Positions 1 through 9,060 of a DNA stretch of 64,000 nt are shown in pieces (the stretch's first letter is position 1; each line of letters opens with the position of its first letter). The stretch comes from DTPU01 sp963827855. GTDB lineage: Bacteria; Planctomycetota; Phycisphaerae; Sedimentisphaerales; Anaerobacaceae. The DNA lies in NCBI GenBank assembly GCA_963827855.1, contig CAWHBY010000002.1:3795401-3859400 (forward strand), given 5' to 3'. A program made the position numbers and the translations under genes. Below the pieces are notes generated by a model. It ran no database searches and was not told the DNA's origin. It saw nothing but the letters and a program-made list of their open reading frames with translations.

Positions 1-371
1 TGGCCAGAGAAGTCACCCAGAGTGGCGTTGTGCCAGTCGCATTTCGCTGTCGTACACCCGTGATTGGCACGGATATCCCCGGGTTGCGCCAGCATATCAG
101 TCACAAGAACGACGGCTATCTGGTGCCGAACGATTGCGGCATGCAGGATCTGGTAGCGGCCATGGAATATGTGAAGGGCGATTTTGAGCGGATGTCAGGA
201 AATGCCCGTAGACGTTACGAAGATGTCTGGAGTCCATCCAACTGGGGCAGATACTATGGGTGGCTGGTGGAGGAGATGGGCGACGGTGGATGCCGCCCGA
301 CGATCGAGGGTGCCTCGGAGGATCTCTTGGCGACCTCGATCAGATCGGTAAGCGGCGACGCAAAGAAGTAA
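1..371 (+). CDS. Glycosyltransferase family 4, C-terminal part (5' truncated by window)
   Basis: The reading frame is open from base 3, so the gene begins before the window. The visible part reads like the end of a GT-B fold, GT4 (GT1-like) retaining glycosyltransferase: a TPVIGTDIPGLRQHI stretch followed by GYLVPND, which matches the nucleotide-sugar binding C-terminal domain. It ends 27 bases before the preferred start of capE, so it is probably co-transcribed with the sugar-nucleotide genes that follow. Donor and acceptor cannot be told from this fragment. The internal GTG at 30 is not the real start. Confidence 0.75.
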   Translation, partial: AREVTQSGVVPVAFRCRTPVIGTDIPGLRQHISHKNDGYLVPNDCGMQDLVAAMEYVKGDFERMSGNARRRYEDVWSPSNWGRYYGWLVEEMGDGGCRPTIEGASEDLLATSIRSVSGDAKK

Positions 372-398
372 TTGGCAACTGCCATTGCGAGGGAAGGA

Positions 399-1424
399 AT
401 GTTCAAGAACAAGACTCTGCTGATTACAGGTGGGACTGGGACATTTGGAAATGCCGTGCTACGGCGATTCCTGGATACCCAGATCGGGGAGATCCGCATA
501 TTCAGTCGGGATGAGAAGAAGCAGGAGGACATGCGCAACTCCCTCCGGAACCAGAAGGTGAAGTTCTACATCGGCGACGTGCGTAGCTGTGACAGCATCC
601 TGCAGGCCATGCAGGGCGTGGACTACGTCTTTCATGCCGCTGCGCTCAAGCAGGTCCCGTCCTGCGAGTTCTTTCCCATCGAGGCCGTGCGGACCAACAG
701 CCTGGGTGCCGAGAACGTGATGAACGCGGCCATGGCCTGCGGCGTGAAGAACCTGATCGTGCTCAGTACGGACAAGGCGGTCTATCCGATCAACGCCATG
801 GGGATCTCGAAGGCCATGATGGAGAAGCTCATGATCGCCAAGGCACGCATGTACGGCCGGTCCAAGACCATCTTCTGTGGTACGCGATATGGCAATGTCA
901 TGGCCTCACGTGGGTCCGTCATTCCCCTGTTCCTCCAGCAGATCATGGCAGGTGAGCCGCTGACCATCACCGATCCCAACATGACGCGCTTCATGATGAC
1001 GATCGACGATGCGGTGGACCTTGTGCTCTATGCGTTTCAGCATGGGGATCCGGGGGACATCTTTGTGCAGAAGGCCCCTGCGGCGACGATTGAGACGCTG
1101 GCCCGAGCCCTCAGGAAGCTTTGTGAGGCGGACAATGAGATCCGTATCATCGGGACGCGGCACGGGGAGAAGCTCTACGAGACCTTGCTGAACCGCGAGG
1201 AGATGGCCAAGGCCGAAGACATGGGCGACTACTTCCGCGTGCCGGCCGATGTACGCGATCTGAACTACGCGTGCTACTTCAGCGAAGGGCAAAGGGCCGT
1301 TTCCGAGATGGAGGACTACAATTCGCACAACACCCGTAGGCTGGACGTGGACGGCATGATGGAGCTGTTGCTCAAGCTCGACTGCGTCCATGAAGCCCTG
1401 GCTGAGAGGGGGCGGGTCTCGTGA
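399..1424 (+). CDS. capE: UDP-GlcNAc 4,6-dehydratase/5-epimerase (CapE/FnlA type)
   Basis: This is the first enzyme of UDP-N-acetyl-L-fucosamine synthesis, making UDP-2-acetamido-2,6-dideoxy-beta-L-arabino-4-hexulose from UDP-GlcNAc. It is an extended SDR of about 341 residues, the usual size for the family. The NAD(P) motif GGTGTFG is at the N-terminus. The catalytic segment reads STDKAVYPINAMGISK, giving the atypical Ser-Met-Lys triad known for WbjB/CapE instead of Ser-Tyr-Lys. I chose the ATG at 399 because GAGGGAAGGA lies just upstream; a TTG at 372 would add nine unconserved residues. It overlaps capF by four bases (GTGA), indicating translational coupling. The order capE-capF-capG strongly supports the assignment. 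Confidence 0.92.
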   Translation: MFKNKTLLITGGTGTFGNAVLRRFLDTQIGEIRIFSRDEKKQEDMRNSLRNQKVKFYIGDVRSCDSILQAMQGVDYVFHAAALKQVPSCEFFPIEAVRTNSLGAENVMNAAMACGVKNLIVLSTDKAVYPINAMGISKAMMEKLMIAKARMYGRSKTIFCGTRYGNVMASRGSVIPLFLQQIMAGEPLTITDPNMTRFMMTIDDAVDLVLYAFQHGDPGDIFVQKAPAATIETLARALRKLCEADNEIRIIGTRHGEKLYETLLNREEMAKAEDMGDYFRVPADVRDLNYACYFSEGQRAVSEMEDYNSHNTRRLDVDGMMELLLKLDCVHEALAERGRVS

Positions 1425-2569
1425 GAAGCGTTCTGGTGACCGGAGCCCGGGGGTTCATCGGCCGGAATCTGCTCGCACACCTGGCGAGACTGGACGGCTG
1501 GGAGGTCATGGGGTACGACCTGGGCAGCAGCGAGACCGAGTTGCGAAGCACGCTGGCCCGGGTGGACGCCGTGTGTCACCTGGCCGGAGTCAACCGGCCG
1601 CAGAGCGTGGATGAGTACGAGACGGGCAATGCGGGTTTCACGAGCGAGGTGTGTGGGATGCTGCGTCAGATGGGGCGGGCGCCAAAAATCATCATGTCCT
1701 CCTCGATCCAGGCGGAATTGGAGAATCCCTATGGCGTCAGCAAACGCAGGGCTGAGGAGATCCTGAGGATGTTCTCCGCGGAGACCGGCGCTCCCCTCTC
1801 CATCTATCGATTGAAGAACGTGTTCGGCAAATGGTGTCGGCCCAACTACAACTCGGTGACGGCGACCTTCTGCCATAGCATCGGCCATGAACTGCCCATC
1901 TCTATCTCCGACCCGACGCGTGAAATCGAGTTGGTGTATGTTGACGATGTCGTCGCGCAGTTTGTTGGGGAGATCCAGGACCCCCGCGGATCCGAAGGCG
2001 GGTTTGCGCTGGATGCCCTCCCCAGCACCCGGATCACCCTGGGCGATCTGGCGGGCCGTATCCAGGCGTTCCATGAGATGAAAAGCCGGCTCATGATCCC
2101 GGACTTCGCAGAGCCCTTCAACCGGCGGCTGTATGCGACGTATCTGTCGTACGTCGAGCCGGAGGCCCTCGAATACGGACTTGAGGCGAAGCGAGACGCT
2201 CGGGGCGCACTCGCCGAGTTCATCAAGAGCCCTCACTGCGGACAGGTCTTCGTGTCGCGCACGCGTCCAGGCATCACCCGGGGTAACCACTACCATCACA
2301 CCAAGACCGAGAAGTTCCTGGTCCTCTCGGGTGAAGGCTTGATTCGGATGCGGCACATCGAGGGAGAAGAGGTGGTGGAGTACCGGGTCTGCGGGGAAGA
2401 CTACCGCGTCCTTGACATTCCGCCGGGCCACACGCATTCAATCACCAACGTGGGCGACGCGGACATGATCACGCTGTTCTGGGCGAGCGAGATCTTCGAT
2501 CCCGATCGACCGGACACAACCTACCTGGAGGTCGCTCCAGCCAGCAGCTCGATGGGCCAGAAGGTATGA
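1421..2569 (+). CDS. capF: Bifunctional SDR reductase/cupin epimerase of UDP-L-FucNAc pathway (CapF/FnlB)
   Basis: The protein is 382 residues. The N-terminal two thirds is a short extended-SDR reductase beginning VLVTGARGFIGRNLL. The last third is a cupin with the metal-ligand region RGNHYHHTKTEKF and a second box around PPGHTHSITNVG. This two-domain layout is typical of CapF, where the cupin domain does the C3 epimerisation and the SDR domain the NADPH-dependent C4 reduction, giving UDP-2-acetamido-2,6-dideoxy-L-talose. The start is GTG at 1421, inside the capE stop region, and the stop overlaps the capG start (ATGA). No defect is visible. Confidence 0.92.
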   Translation: MRSVLVTGARGFIGRNLLAHLARLDGWEVMGYDLGSSETELRSTLARVDAVCHLAGVNRPQSVDEYETGNAGFTSEVCGMLRQMGRAPKIIMSSSIQAELENPYGVSKRRAEEILRMFSAETGAPLSIYRLKNVFGKWCRPNYNSVTATFCHSIGHELPISISDPTREIELVYVDDVVAQFVGEIQDPRGSEGGFALDALPSTRITLGDLAGRIQAFHEMKSRLMIPDFAEPFNRRLYATYLSYVEPEALEYGLEAKRDARGALAEFIKSPHCGQVFVSRTRPGITRGNHYHHTKTEKFLVLSGEGLIRMRHIEGEEVVEYRVCGEDYRVLDIPPGHTHSITNVGDADMITLFWASEIFDPDRPDTTYLEVAPASSSMGQKV

Positions 2570-3723
2570 AGGTTGCTACGATCGTAGGTACACGGCCGGA
2601 GATCATCCGGCTGTCGCGGGTGATGGCCGCGCTGGACCGCCACGTCCAGCACATCCTCATCCACACGGGCCAGAATCATGATTATGAGCTCAGTCAGGTC
2701 TTCTTTGACGATCTGGAGATCCGCAGGCCCGACCACTTCCTTGAAGCGGCGAGCCGCAACGCGGCCGAGACGATTGGGCTCGTCATTTCTCGTTCGGACG
2801 CGGTTCTGGAGGCCGTCCGGCCCGATGCGGTGTTGATCCTCGGCGATACGAACAGTTGCCTGTCGGCGATCGCCGCAAAGCGGCGCAAGATTCCGGTTTT
2901 CCACATGGAGGCCGGGAATCGGTGCTTTGACCAGCGGGTGCCCGAAGAGATCAATCGCAGGATCGTCGACCACATCAGCGACATCAACATGCCCTACAGC
3001 GAGATCTCCCGGGACTACCTGCTGCGGGAGGGTATTCCACCTGATCGCGTGATCAAGACCGGCAGCCCGATGTATGAGGTGCTGCACTACTACCTCCCGA
3101 AGATCGAGGCCTCCGAGGTACTGCGGCGGTTCGGTCTCAGGGAAGGGGAGTACTTCGTCGTCAGCGCCCACCGTGAGGAGAACATCGAGACCGTGCCGCA
3201 ATTCATGAGGCTCGTCCAACTGCTCAACGTGATCGCCGAACGGTACGGAAAGCGGATTATCGTGACGACCCATCCGCGCACTCGCAAGAAGATCGAAGCC
3301 CTGGGCGTCACCTTCCGTCCCGAGGTCGAACTGCTCAAGCCGATGGGGCTCTTTGACTATGTTCACCTGCAACTGCACGCGAAGGCGTCGCTCTCGGACA
3401 GCGGGACGATCACCGAGGAGTCCTCGATTCTGAACTTCCCGGCGCTGAACCTCCGTGATGCGCACGAGCGGCCCGAAGGGATGGAGGAGGGAGCGGTCAT
3501 GATGACCGGGCTGGAGCCTGATCGTGTGATCGAAGGTCTGCAGATCCTCGATACGCAGGGAAGGGGCAGGGATCGAATCCTGCCGATCATCAAGGACTAT
3601 GATGTGCCGAACGTCTCGGAGAAGGTGGTGCGCATCCTTCTGAGCTACACCCATTACGTCAATCGCGTCGTGTGGCAGAAGACGCCGGCTCCGGTTGAGC
3701 GGGCTAGGAGGAGCGAGGAATGA
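2566..3723 (+). CDS. capG: UDP-2-acetamido-2,6-dideoxy-L-talose 2-epimerase (CapG/FnlC, WecB fold)
   Basis: This is the last step to UDP-N-acetyl-L-fucosamine, a C2 epimerisation. The 385-residue protein is a non-hydrolysing UDP-GlcNAc 2-epimerase relative (GT-B fold). It shows VGTRPEIIRLSRV at the N-terminus, HTGQNHDYELS, GDTNSCLS, HMEAGNRCFDQRVPEE, and the C-terminal DSGTITEESS loop that holds the nucleotide. Taken alone it could be read as WecB, but its place immediately after capE and capF, with four-base overlaps on both sides, points to CapG. Confidence 0.9.
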   Translation: MKVATIVGTRPEIIRLSRVMAALDRHVQHILIHTGQNHDYELSQVFFDDLEIRRPDHFLEAASRNAAETIGLVISRSDAVLEAVRPDAVLILGDTNSCLSAIAAKRRKIPVFHMEAGNRCFDQRVPEEINRRIVDHISDINMPYSEISRDYLLREGIPPDRVIKTGSPMYEVLHYYLPKIEASEVLRRFGLREGEYFVVSAHREENIETVPQFMRLVQLLNVIAERYGKRIIVTTHPRTRKKIEALGVTFRPEVELLKPMGLFDYVHLQLHAKASLSDSGTITEESSILNFPALNLRDAHERPEGMEEGAVMMTGLEPDRVIEGLQILDTQGRGRDRILPIIKDYDVPNVSEKVVRILLSYTHYVNRVVWQKTPAPVERARRSEE

Positions 3724-4166
3724 CATCGCCGATGGACCGGCCCACGCTCATTGAAGGGGGCCTGCACGTGGACGCCCGGGGCAGTGTCGCGTTCGTCAAT
3801 GACTTTGATTTCGAGGGGGTGGGCCGGTTCTACATGATCCGCGCCCATCGGCCCCATGAGCCACGTGGCTGGGTGGGGCACCGCAGCGAGCGGAAATGGT
3901 TCTTCGGGGTCCAGGGGACCTCGTTGGTTTCAGTGGTCAGACCCGACTCCTGGTCCGCGCCGACGGGCGAGCTGCCCGTGGAGCGTTTTGTGTTGTCCGC
4001 AGCGAGGCCCCAGGTGCTGTGTGTGCCGCCGGGGTATGCGACAGGCAGCACCAGCCTGACCGGAGACGCCGTGTTGCTCATCTTCTCTTCCGGGAGAATT
4101 GAGGAGGCCAAGGTGGATGATTACCGTTTTCCGCTGGATACCTGGCCCGTTGTGGGTCAGAGTTGA
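3720..4166 (+). CDS. RmlC/WxcM-like cupin, probable sugar epimerase or isomerase
   Basis: The 148-residue protein overlaps the capG stop by four bases, so it belongs to the same operon. It has the small double-stranded beta-helix pattern of the RmlC/WxcM-like cupins: DARGSVAFVNDFDF near the start, then RPHEPRGWVGHRSERKWF and a late PPGYATGSTS turn. Relatives act on nucleotide-bound 4-keto sugars as 3,5-epimerases or 3,4-ketoisomerases. The usual RGFHYQ epimerase motif is absent, so the exact reaction is open. A cupin beside FucNAc genes may modify the same sugar or another 6-deoxy sugar. Confidence 0.65.
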   Translation: MTSPMDRPTLIEGGLHVDARGSVAFVNDFDFEGVGRFYMIRAHRPHEPRGWVGHRSERKWFFGVQGTSLVSVVRPDSWSAPTGELPVERFVLSAARPQVLCVPPGYATGSTSLTGDAVLLIFSSGRIEEAKVDDYRFPLDTWPVVGQS

Positions 4167-4221
4167 CCCGGGTGTCTCACGGCTCCTTTCTGCGTTCTCT
4201 CGACGCAGCCCTCAGTGATCT

Positions 4222-5466
4222 ATGAGAAAGCTATTCTTCTTCACCGAGTTCTATCATCCTGTGCAGGATACGACAGGATACTACCTGACCAGGATCATCC
4301 ATACCGCGGCCCGGTCTCTCGATATGCCGGTGAGTGTGTGTTGTGCTGTTCCGTCAAACAACGGTGAGGCGTACGTCTCCCAGAAGTTCGAAGTCCATCG
4401 CGTTGCGACGGCCAAGTATGACAAGAACGTCCTGCGACAGCGGATTGCACGCACGCTGGGGATGACGCTGCGATTTGCATTCTACGCGGCAACCAGGGTC
4501 AGACGGCACGATATCGTATTCGGGGTCACGAACCCGGCGTCTCTCATGCTGCTGTTGGCCCTGCTGAGGAAGGTCATACGCTTCAAGTATGTTCTGCTGG
4601 TGTACGACGTCCACCCCGAGAACCTCGTGCCCGCGGGCCTGGCCCGGAGGGAGTCCCTGATGTACCGTCTCGCGGTCAGGTGCTTCAATTGGGGCTATCG
4701 CGCGGCAGATGAGCTGATTGTCATCGGCCGTGACATGGAGGAAGTGGTACGGCGCAAAGTGGGGAGCAGGCATCGTATCACGCAGCTTCCCAACTGGGCG
4801 GACGTGGAAGCGGTCAGGCCCTGTGCCAAGGCGGAGAACGCATTGATTCGCCAGTATGGGTTGCAGGACAGGACGGTGTTTCTCTTTGCGGGCAATCTGG
4901 GCCGGGTCCAGGGGATCGGGAATCTGTTGCGGGCCATCTCGAAAACCAAGAGCACGTCGGCCGCCTTCCTTTTTGCGGGAGACGGTGTGTTCCAGCCCGA
5001 GGTCGAGAGATTCATCCGGGCCCATCCTGACAAGAACGTGATGAGTCTGGGGCATTTTCCCATCGCTTCGCAGCAGTTGTTTCTGGGTGCGTGTGACGTG
5101 GCGTTCGTCACCCTCGGGGACGCTATGTACGGGCTGGGCGTGCCGAGCAAATCCTACTTTGCCATGGCTGCGGGGAAACCCCTCCTGTTGGTGGCAGAGC
5201 CGGACTCCGAGATGGGACGGGTGATCAGAGAGAACGGGGTGGGTTGGATCGTGCCTCCCAATCAGCCGGAGATGCTCGCAGAGAAGATCGACGAGATCTG
5301 CCGGGCCGGCGACGTGGAGCAGATCGGACGGCGAGCCCGCGGGGTGGTGGAAAGGCAGTTCTCAGAACAGGCCATTCTCTCCCGCTACTCGGAGTACTTC
5401 AGGGCACTTTCTGACGGCGTGCCCGCAAAGGGATCCCGGGTTGACCCGGCGGTCGACGCAGCGTAA
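4222..5466 (+). CDS. GT4 glycosyltransferase, WbuB-like (candidate L-FucNAc transferase)
   Basis: This 414-residue GT-B enzyme begins MRKLFFFTEFYHP and carries the GT4 phosphate-binding segment FLFAGNLGRVQGIGNL and the donor-binding segment GVPSKSYFAMAAGKPLLLV. Its overall look is that of WbuB-type transferases, which follow fnlA-fnlB-fnlC in several O-antigen loci and are thought to add L-FucNAc. The substrate is therefore inferred from context. A hydrophobic stretch around residues 110-135 may make it membrane associated. It starts 55 bases after the cupin gene. No strong Shine-Dalgarno is visible before the ATG. Confidence 0.75.
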   Translation: MRKLFFFTEFYHPVQDTTGYYLTRIIHTAARSLDMPVSVCCAVPSNNGEAYVSQKFEVHRVATAKYDKNVLRQRIARTLGMTLRFAFYAATRVRRHDIVFGVTNPASLMLLLALLRKVIRFKYVLLVYDVHPENLVPAGLARRESLMYRLAVRCFNWGYRAADELIVIGRDMEEVVRRKVGSRHRITQLPNWADVEAVRPCAKAENALIRQYGLQDRTVFLFAGNLGRVQGIGNLLRAISKTKSTSAAFLFAGDGVFQPEVERFIRAHPDKNVMSLGHFPIASQQLFLGACDVAFVTLGDAMYGLGVPSKSYFAMAAGKPLLLVAEPDSEMGRVIRENGVGWIVPPNQPEMLAEKIDEICRAGDVEQIGRRARGVVERQFSEQAILSRYSEYFRALSDGVPAKGSRVDPAVDAA

Positions 5467-5470
5467 TTCC

Positions 5471-6391
5471 ATGACCAGAGTCTCCGTCATAACGGTCAGT
5501 CTGAATTGCCGCGATCGGATAGAACGCACCATGAAGAGCGTCCTGTCCCAACAGGACGCTGACATCGAGTACATCGTGATCGACGGGGCCTCTACGGACG
5601 GCACATGGGACGTCATACGGAAGTACCAGGGGAGCGTGGCCCGGTGTCTCTCGGAGCCGGATGGCGGCATCTATCAGGGGATGAACAAGGGGCTTGCGCT
5701 GGCGCGCGGCGACGTCGTCGCCTTTCTCAATGCGGGCGATACCTATATCGGCCCCGGTGTGGTGTCGCAGGTGGTTGCAGCACTGGACTCTGGAGGCCTT
5801 GATGCGGTATATGGCGACCTGGCCTACATCGACCCCAAGACCAACAGGGTGACCCGCTTCTGGACCGCAGGCAGGTACGTACCTGGCAACTTCTCATGGG
5901 GCTGGGTGCCTCCACACCCAACCTTCTTCTGTCGCACTGCGGTTTACAGGAAGCTGGGCGTGTTCGACGAGCGATATCGCATATCGAGTGACTTTGATCT
6001 GATGCTCCGGTTCATCGAGGAAGGTCACGTTTCGATAGGGTATCTGCCTAAGGCGATGGTCTTGATGCCCAGAGGTGGGGCAGCCAACACCTGGACCGGG
6101 ATGATTCGAGGCAACTGGGAGACCCTTGTCTCACTGAGGCGACATGGCTTCAGGCTGCCCCTGGCCTACTTCTGGCGCAAGCCCCTGTGGAAGCTGTCGC
6201 AGGTCCTGCAGGCCCACCGCAAGCGTGCCTTGGTCCAGGACGAAGTGGGCCTTCAGGTTGCTGATGAGCATGAGAGGGGCCGGTTGACCCGGGTGTCCGG
6301 GGCCAGCCCCCTGGATGTGGAGGGTGTGTCATGGAGGCAGCCAAAGAAGCCTCGTTCGATGTCCGCACCCACGCGCGTGGACACGGTCTGA
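5471..6391 (+). CDS. GT2 family glycosyltransferase
   Basis: A 306-residue GT-A fold inverting transferase. Visible motifs are SVITVSLNCRDRIERTMKSV at the N-terminus, DGASTDGT for the nucleotide, EPDGGIYQGMNKG around the DXD-equivalent region, and a late ISSDFDLMLRF box typical of WcaE-like members. I used the ATG at 5471; the GTG at 5441 lies within the preceding gene and would add ten residues of a different character. The gap to the preceding GT4 gene is only four bases. It presumably adds one sugar of the repeat unit at the cytoplasmic face; donor unknown. Confidence 0.82.
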   Translation: MTRVSVITVSLNCRDRIERTMKSVLSQQDADIEYIVIDGASTDGTWDVIRKYQGSVARCLSEPDGGIYQGMNKGLALARGDVVAFLNAGDTYIGPGVVSQVVAALDSGGLDAVYGDLAYIDPKTNRVTRFWTAGRYVPGNFSWGWVPPHPTFFCRTAVYRKLGVFDERYRISSDFDLMLRFIEEGHVSIGYLPKAMVLMPRGGAANTWTGMIRGNWETLVSLRRHGFRLPLAYFWRKPLWKLSQVLQAHRKRALVQDEVGLQVADEHERGRLTRVSGASPLDVEGVSWRQPKKPRSMSAPTRVDTV

Positions 6392-6497
6392 CGTGGGCCC
6401 ATGCATAGTGCAGTTCTCAGGGCGGCGGCATCCTCGCTGTTCGTGATTCGTCCCTGGGTATTCGGTATTCGTGACGCGTTGTTGGGGAACAACGAAC

Positions 6498-7595
6498 GTG
6501 AGCGACAAGTCGATCATCGCAGTCTTGAAGACGCGTCCTGACACCGTGTCAGCCGACCTCTCGCGGTTGATGGGCATGGCCGGCCTTACGGGGAGTTTGC
6601 CCCAGGCCAAGACCACGATCCTGAAGGACAACATCTCCTGGCATTTTCCCTTCTTGAGCGCCAATACGACGCCTTGGCAGTTGGAGGGCGTGATCCGGGC
6701 GCTTCGGCAGGCGGGATACGCGGATCTCGTGGCGGTGCACAACAGGACTGTCGTCACCAATGCCGCCAAGGGGCAGCGGCTCAACAAGCTGGCTCCCATC
6801 TACACTGCCTATGAAGTGCGGGAGTTGTACAATTTCAGACCCGACCAGGTGAAGTGGATCGATTACAGGCCGAAGGCACGAATGCTGGCGTTGGACCGCA
6901 TCTTCCCCGAGGGAATCCGGATTCCGGAGTACTTCGTGGGTAAGAACATCGTCCATCTTCCCACCGTCAAGACGCACATCTACACCACCACCACAGGCGC
7001 CATGAAGAACGCCTTTGGGGGGCTGCTCAGCACGAGAAGGCACTACGCACACTCCCGGATACACGAGACCCTGGTGGACCTGCTGGCGATCCAGAAGGAG
7101 ATCCACACGGGGATCTTCACGGTCATGGATGGGACGATCTGCGGGGCCGGTCCAGGCCCCCGGACCATGACGCCGGTGGAGAAGGACTACATCCTGGCTG
7201 GCTCTGACAGCGTGGCAATCGATGCGGTGGCTGCAAAGATGATGGGCTTCGACCCTATGACGATCCCCTACATCAGGCTGGCCCATGAGGCCGGACTGGG
7301 AAGGGGAAGGATGGCGGAGATCGAGGTCGTCGGAGAGGACATCTCCGCTGTGAACTTCGGGTTCTCAGTAGGCGACAACATGGCCAGCCGCGTCGGCGAC
7401 CTCCTGTGGTTCGGCCCAATGAAGCGGCTCCAAAGGCTGTTCTTCCACACGCCGCTAGTCTATCTGTTCGTCTTTGGCTCATTCTTCTATCACGACTACC
7501 TCTGGTGGCCCTTCAAAGGCCGCAAGATCCAGAAGTCCCTGGCCAGAGAGAGCCAGTGGGCCAGGCTCTTCGATCACTACAATCCGCGGCCGTAG
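6498..7595 (+). CDS. DUF362 domain protein
   Basis: About 365 residues. The sequence matches the DUF362 family in its long alpha/beta core: HLPTVKTH, GAMKNAFGGLL, and a TVMDGTICGAGPGPR region. No ferredoxin-type CxxCxxC cluster is present, unlike DUF362 proteins that carry an iron-sulfur domain. The function of the family is not settled. Its place between glycosyltransferases suggests a role tied to this polysaccharide, but that is inference. A GTG at 6498 with GGGGAA upstream is preferred; an in-frame GTG at 6471 is also possible. The C-terminus has an aromatic hydrophobic stretch (LVYLFVFGSFFYH) that may contact the membrane. Confidence 0.7.
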   Translation: MSDKSIIAVLKTRPDTVSADLSRLMGMAGLTGSLPQAKTTILKDNISWHFPFLSANTTPWQLEGVIRALRQAGYADLVAVHNRTVVTNAAKGQRLNKLAPIYTAYEVRELYNFRPDQVKWIDYRPKARMLALDRIFPEGIRIPEYFVGKNIVHLPTVKTHIYTTTTGAMKNAFGGLLSTRRHYAHSRIHETLVDLLAIQKEIHTGIFTVMDGTICGAGPGPRTMTPVEKDYILAGSDSVAIDAVAAKMMGFDPMTIPYIRLAHEAGLGRGRMAEIEVVGEDISAVNFGFSVGDNMASRVGDLLWFGPMKRLQRLFFHTPLVYLFVFGSFFYHDYLWWPFKGRKIQKSLARESQWARLFDHYNPRP

Positions 7596-7611
7596 GATAC
7601 CCTGACTCTGG

Positions 7612-9060
7612 ATGTCTACTACCCTCTGCGGGAGTATCCCGAAGGGAACGATGTGTTTCGACGATAGCGAGGACCGTCTGAAAGGACCATCCGACAAGTG
7701 GAGCCCACGTGAAGATGCCCTTGGCAGCGGGTACTATCCCTACGTCATCATTTCGCTCATGGTGCTGGTTCTGCATGGCAGGACCCTCGCGTTCGGGCTG
7801 GTGCGAGATGACTTCTTCCTGCTGATACCTTTGAGGGACTTCAGCTTGTGGCACAGCGAGCATTACTGGCGGCCTGTGTGGACCCTGTGGATGTCATTGC
7901 AGTATCAAGTGTTCGGGTTGAAGCCACTCCCTATGCATGCGATGAGCCTGATGCTCCACACAATCAATGGTTGCCTTGCCTTCTGGTTGATGATCCAATT
8001 GGGGGCAGGACGTTTCATCTCGCTTGCGACCGTCTGCCTCTGGGCTTTGCTGGCGGGGAACACATACGCTGTCGTGTGGGTCTGTCACTCCAACGATCTG
8101 ATCGCCATGTTGTTTGTCCTCCTGGCTACTGCCGTATGGGCATCCATGCGAGAACCCTGCATCGCGAGGTCTCTTGTGGCTTCGGGTCTGTGGCTTGTAT
8201 CACTACTGGCGAAGGAAGTCGGGCTCCTTTGGGGGCCTGCTGTGGTTGCCGTAGGCCTACTGAAGTACAGCAATAGGCCCCATCTGCAACGGTCGTTCAG
8301 GAGTCATATCGCGCATCTGCTTCCTCTCCTCGTCCTGGTTGGCTATCTGGGAGCCAAGTACACTGTTCAGGGGCCGTGGGCGGGGTTCAATCCGAACGTC
8401 CATCCAGACGCCATAGGTCAGTTGAAGAACAGCAGCGTCGCGGTTGTCGCGGTTGGCAGAGTCATTCACTATGCGGAAGGGATCCTCTACACCGTCTTGC
8501 CGCTGGATCTGTTCAAGTCGGTCCCGGGACTTGTGGTCGGAGTACTGATAGGGGTAAGCTTCCTTGGTCTGCTTGTTTACCGCAGTCGGGCAGTGCGCTG
8601 GTGGACCAATGATGTGTGCATGGCCGCTTTGGGCTGGGCCCTTCTCTTCTCCATGCATGCGATGATGACTCCCCATCCGCGTACGCTGTACATTGCGACG
8701 CTGGGCATATCCTTCCTTGTCTGTACTCTGGTCCTATCCCGAAGGGATGCCCGGGTTCTCCTGATAGCGACGTTGCTGTTCGCTGCTTACGTCGGCATGC
8801 AGGTTCGGCTGGGCCAACAGGTCAGTGATTTCTTCTCGCCCTCGAGTAGAGAAACGCTGATCTCCTCAGCCAAGATCCTCCGCAAAGGGTGTTTCGACAA
8901 CGCTCCAGACAAGACAGCGTATTTGCGGGGGTCTCTTTCGCACTTTGATGTCGACATGCTGGCAGAGGAAACATATGACTACCTGGGCTATGCGGGTCCT
9001 TGGCGACGGTTCGTGAAAGCTGCATTCAAGACGGCTTTTCAGTCTGATGCCACTCAATGA
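7612..9060 (+). CDS. Polytopic membrane protein, GT-C glycosyltransferase-like
   Basis: This 482-residue protein has many hydrophobic helices from about residue 42 onward, probably nine or more. The first extracytoplasmic loop contains LVRDDFFLLIP followed by HYWRPVWTLWMSLQ and LPMHAMSLMLHTINGCLAF. An acidic pair after the first membrane helix, then an aromatic RP(V/L) stretch and a PxxxH helix, is typical of GT-C fold mannosyltransferase-like or TMTC-like enzymes that use lipid-phosphate sugars. It could also be a polymerase-type protein. The last 14 bases overlap the next glycosyltransferase gene. An internal ATG at 7651 is an alternative start. Confidence 0.6.
   Translation: MSTTLCGSIPKGTMCFDDSEDRLKGPSDKWSPREDALGSGYYPYVIISLMVLVLHGRTLAFGLVRDDFFLLIPLRDFSLWHSEHYWRPVWTLWMSLQYQVFGLKPLPMHAMSLMLHTINGCLAFWLMIQLGAGRFISLATVCLWALLAGNTYAVVWVCHSNDLIAMLFVLLATAVWASMREPCIARSLVASGLWLVSLLAKEVGLLWGPAVVAVGLLKYSNRPHLQRSFRSHIAHLLPLLVLVGYLGAKYTVQGPWAGFNPNVHPDAIGQLKNSSVAVVAVGRVIHYAEGILYTVLPLDLFKSVPGLVVGVLIGVSFLGLLVYRSRAVRWWTNDVCMAALGWALLFSMHAMMTPHPRTLYIATLGISFLVCTLVLSRRDARVLLIATLLFAAYVGMQVRLGQQVSDFFSPSSRETLISSAKILRKGCFDNAPDKTAYLRGSLSHFDVDMLAEETYDYLGYAGPWRRFVKAAFKTAFQSDATQ

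Noticed and set aside
2566..3723. Naming the third gene wecB
   Set aside because: The fold is the same, but the context after capE and capF indicates the UDP-L-FucNAc pathway enzyme CapG/FnlC.
2521..3726. Minus-strand frame of 401 codons opposite capG
   Set aside because: Antisense shadow; capG is unmistakable on the plus strand and overlaps its neighbours neatly.
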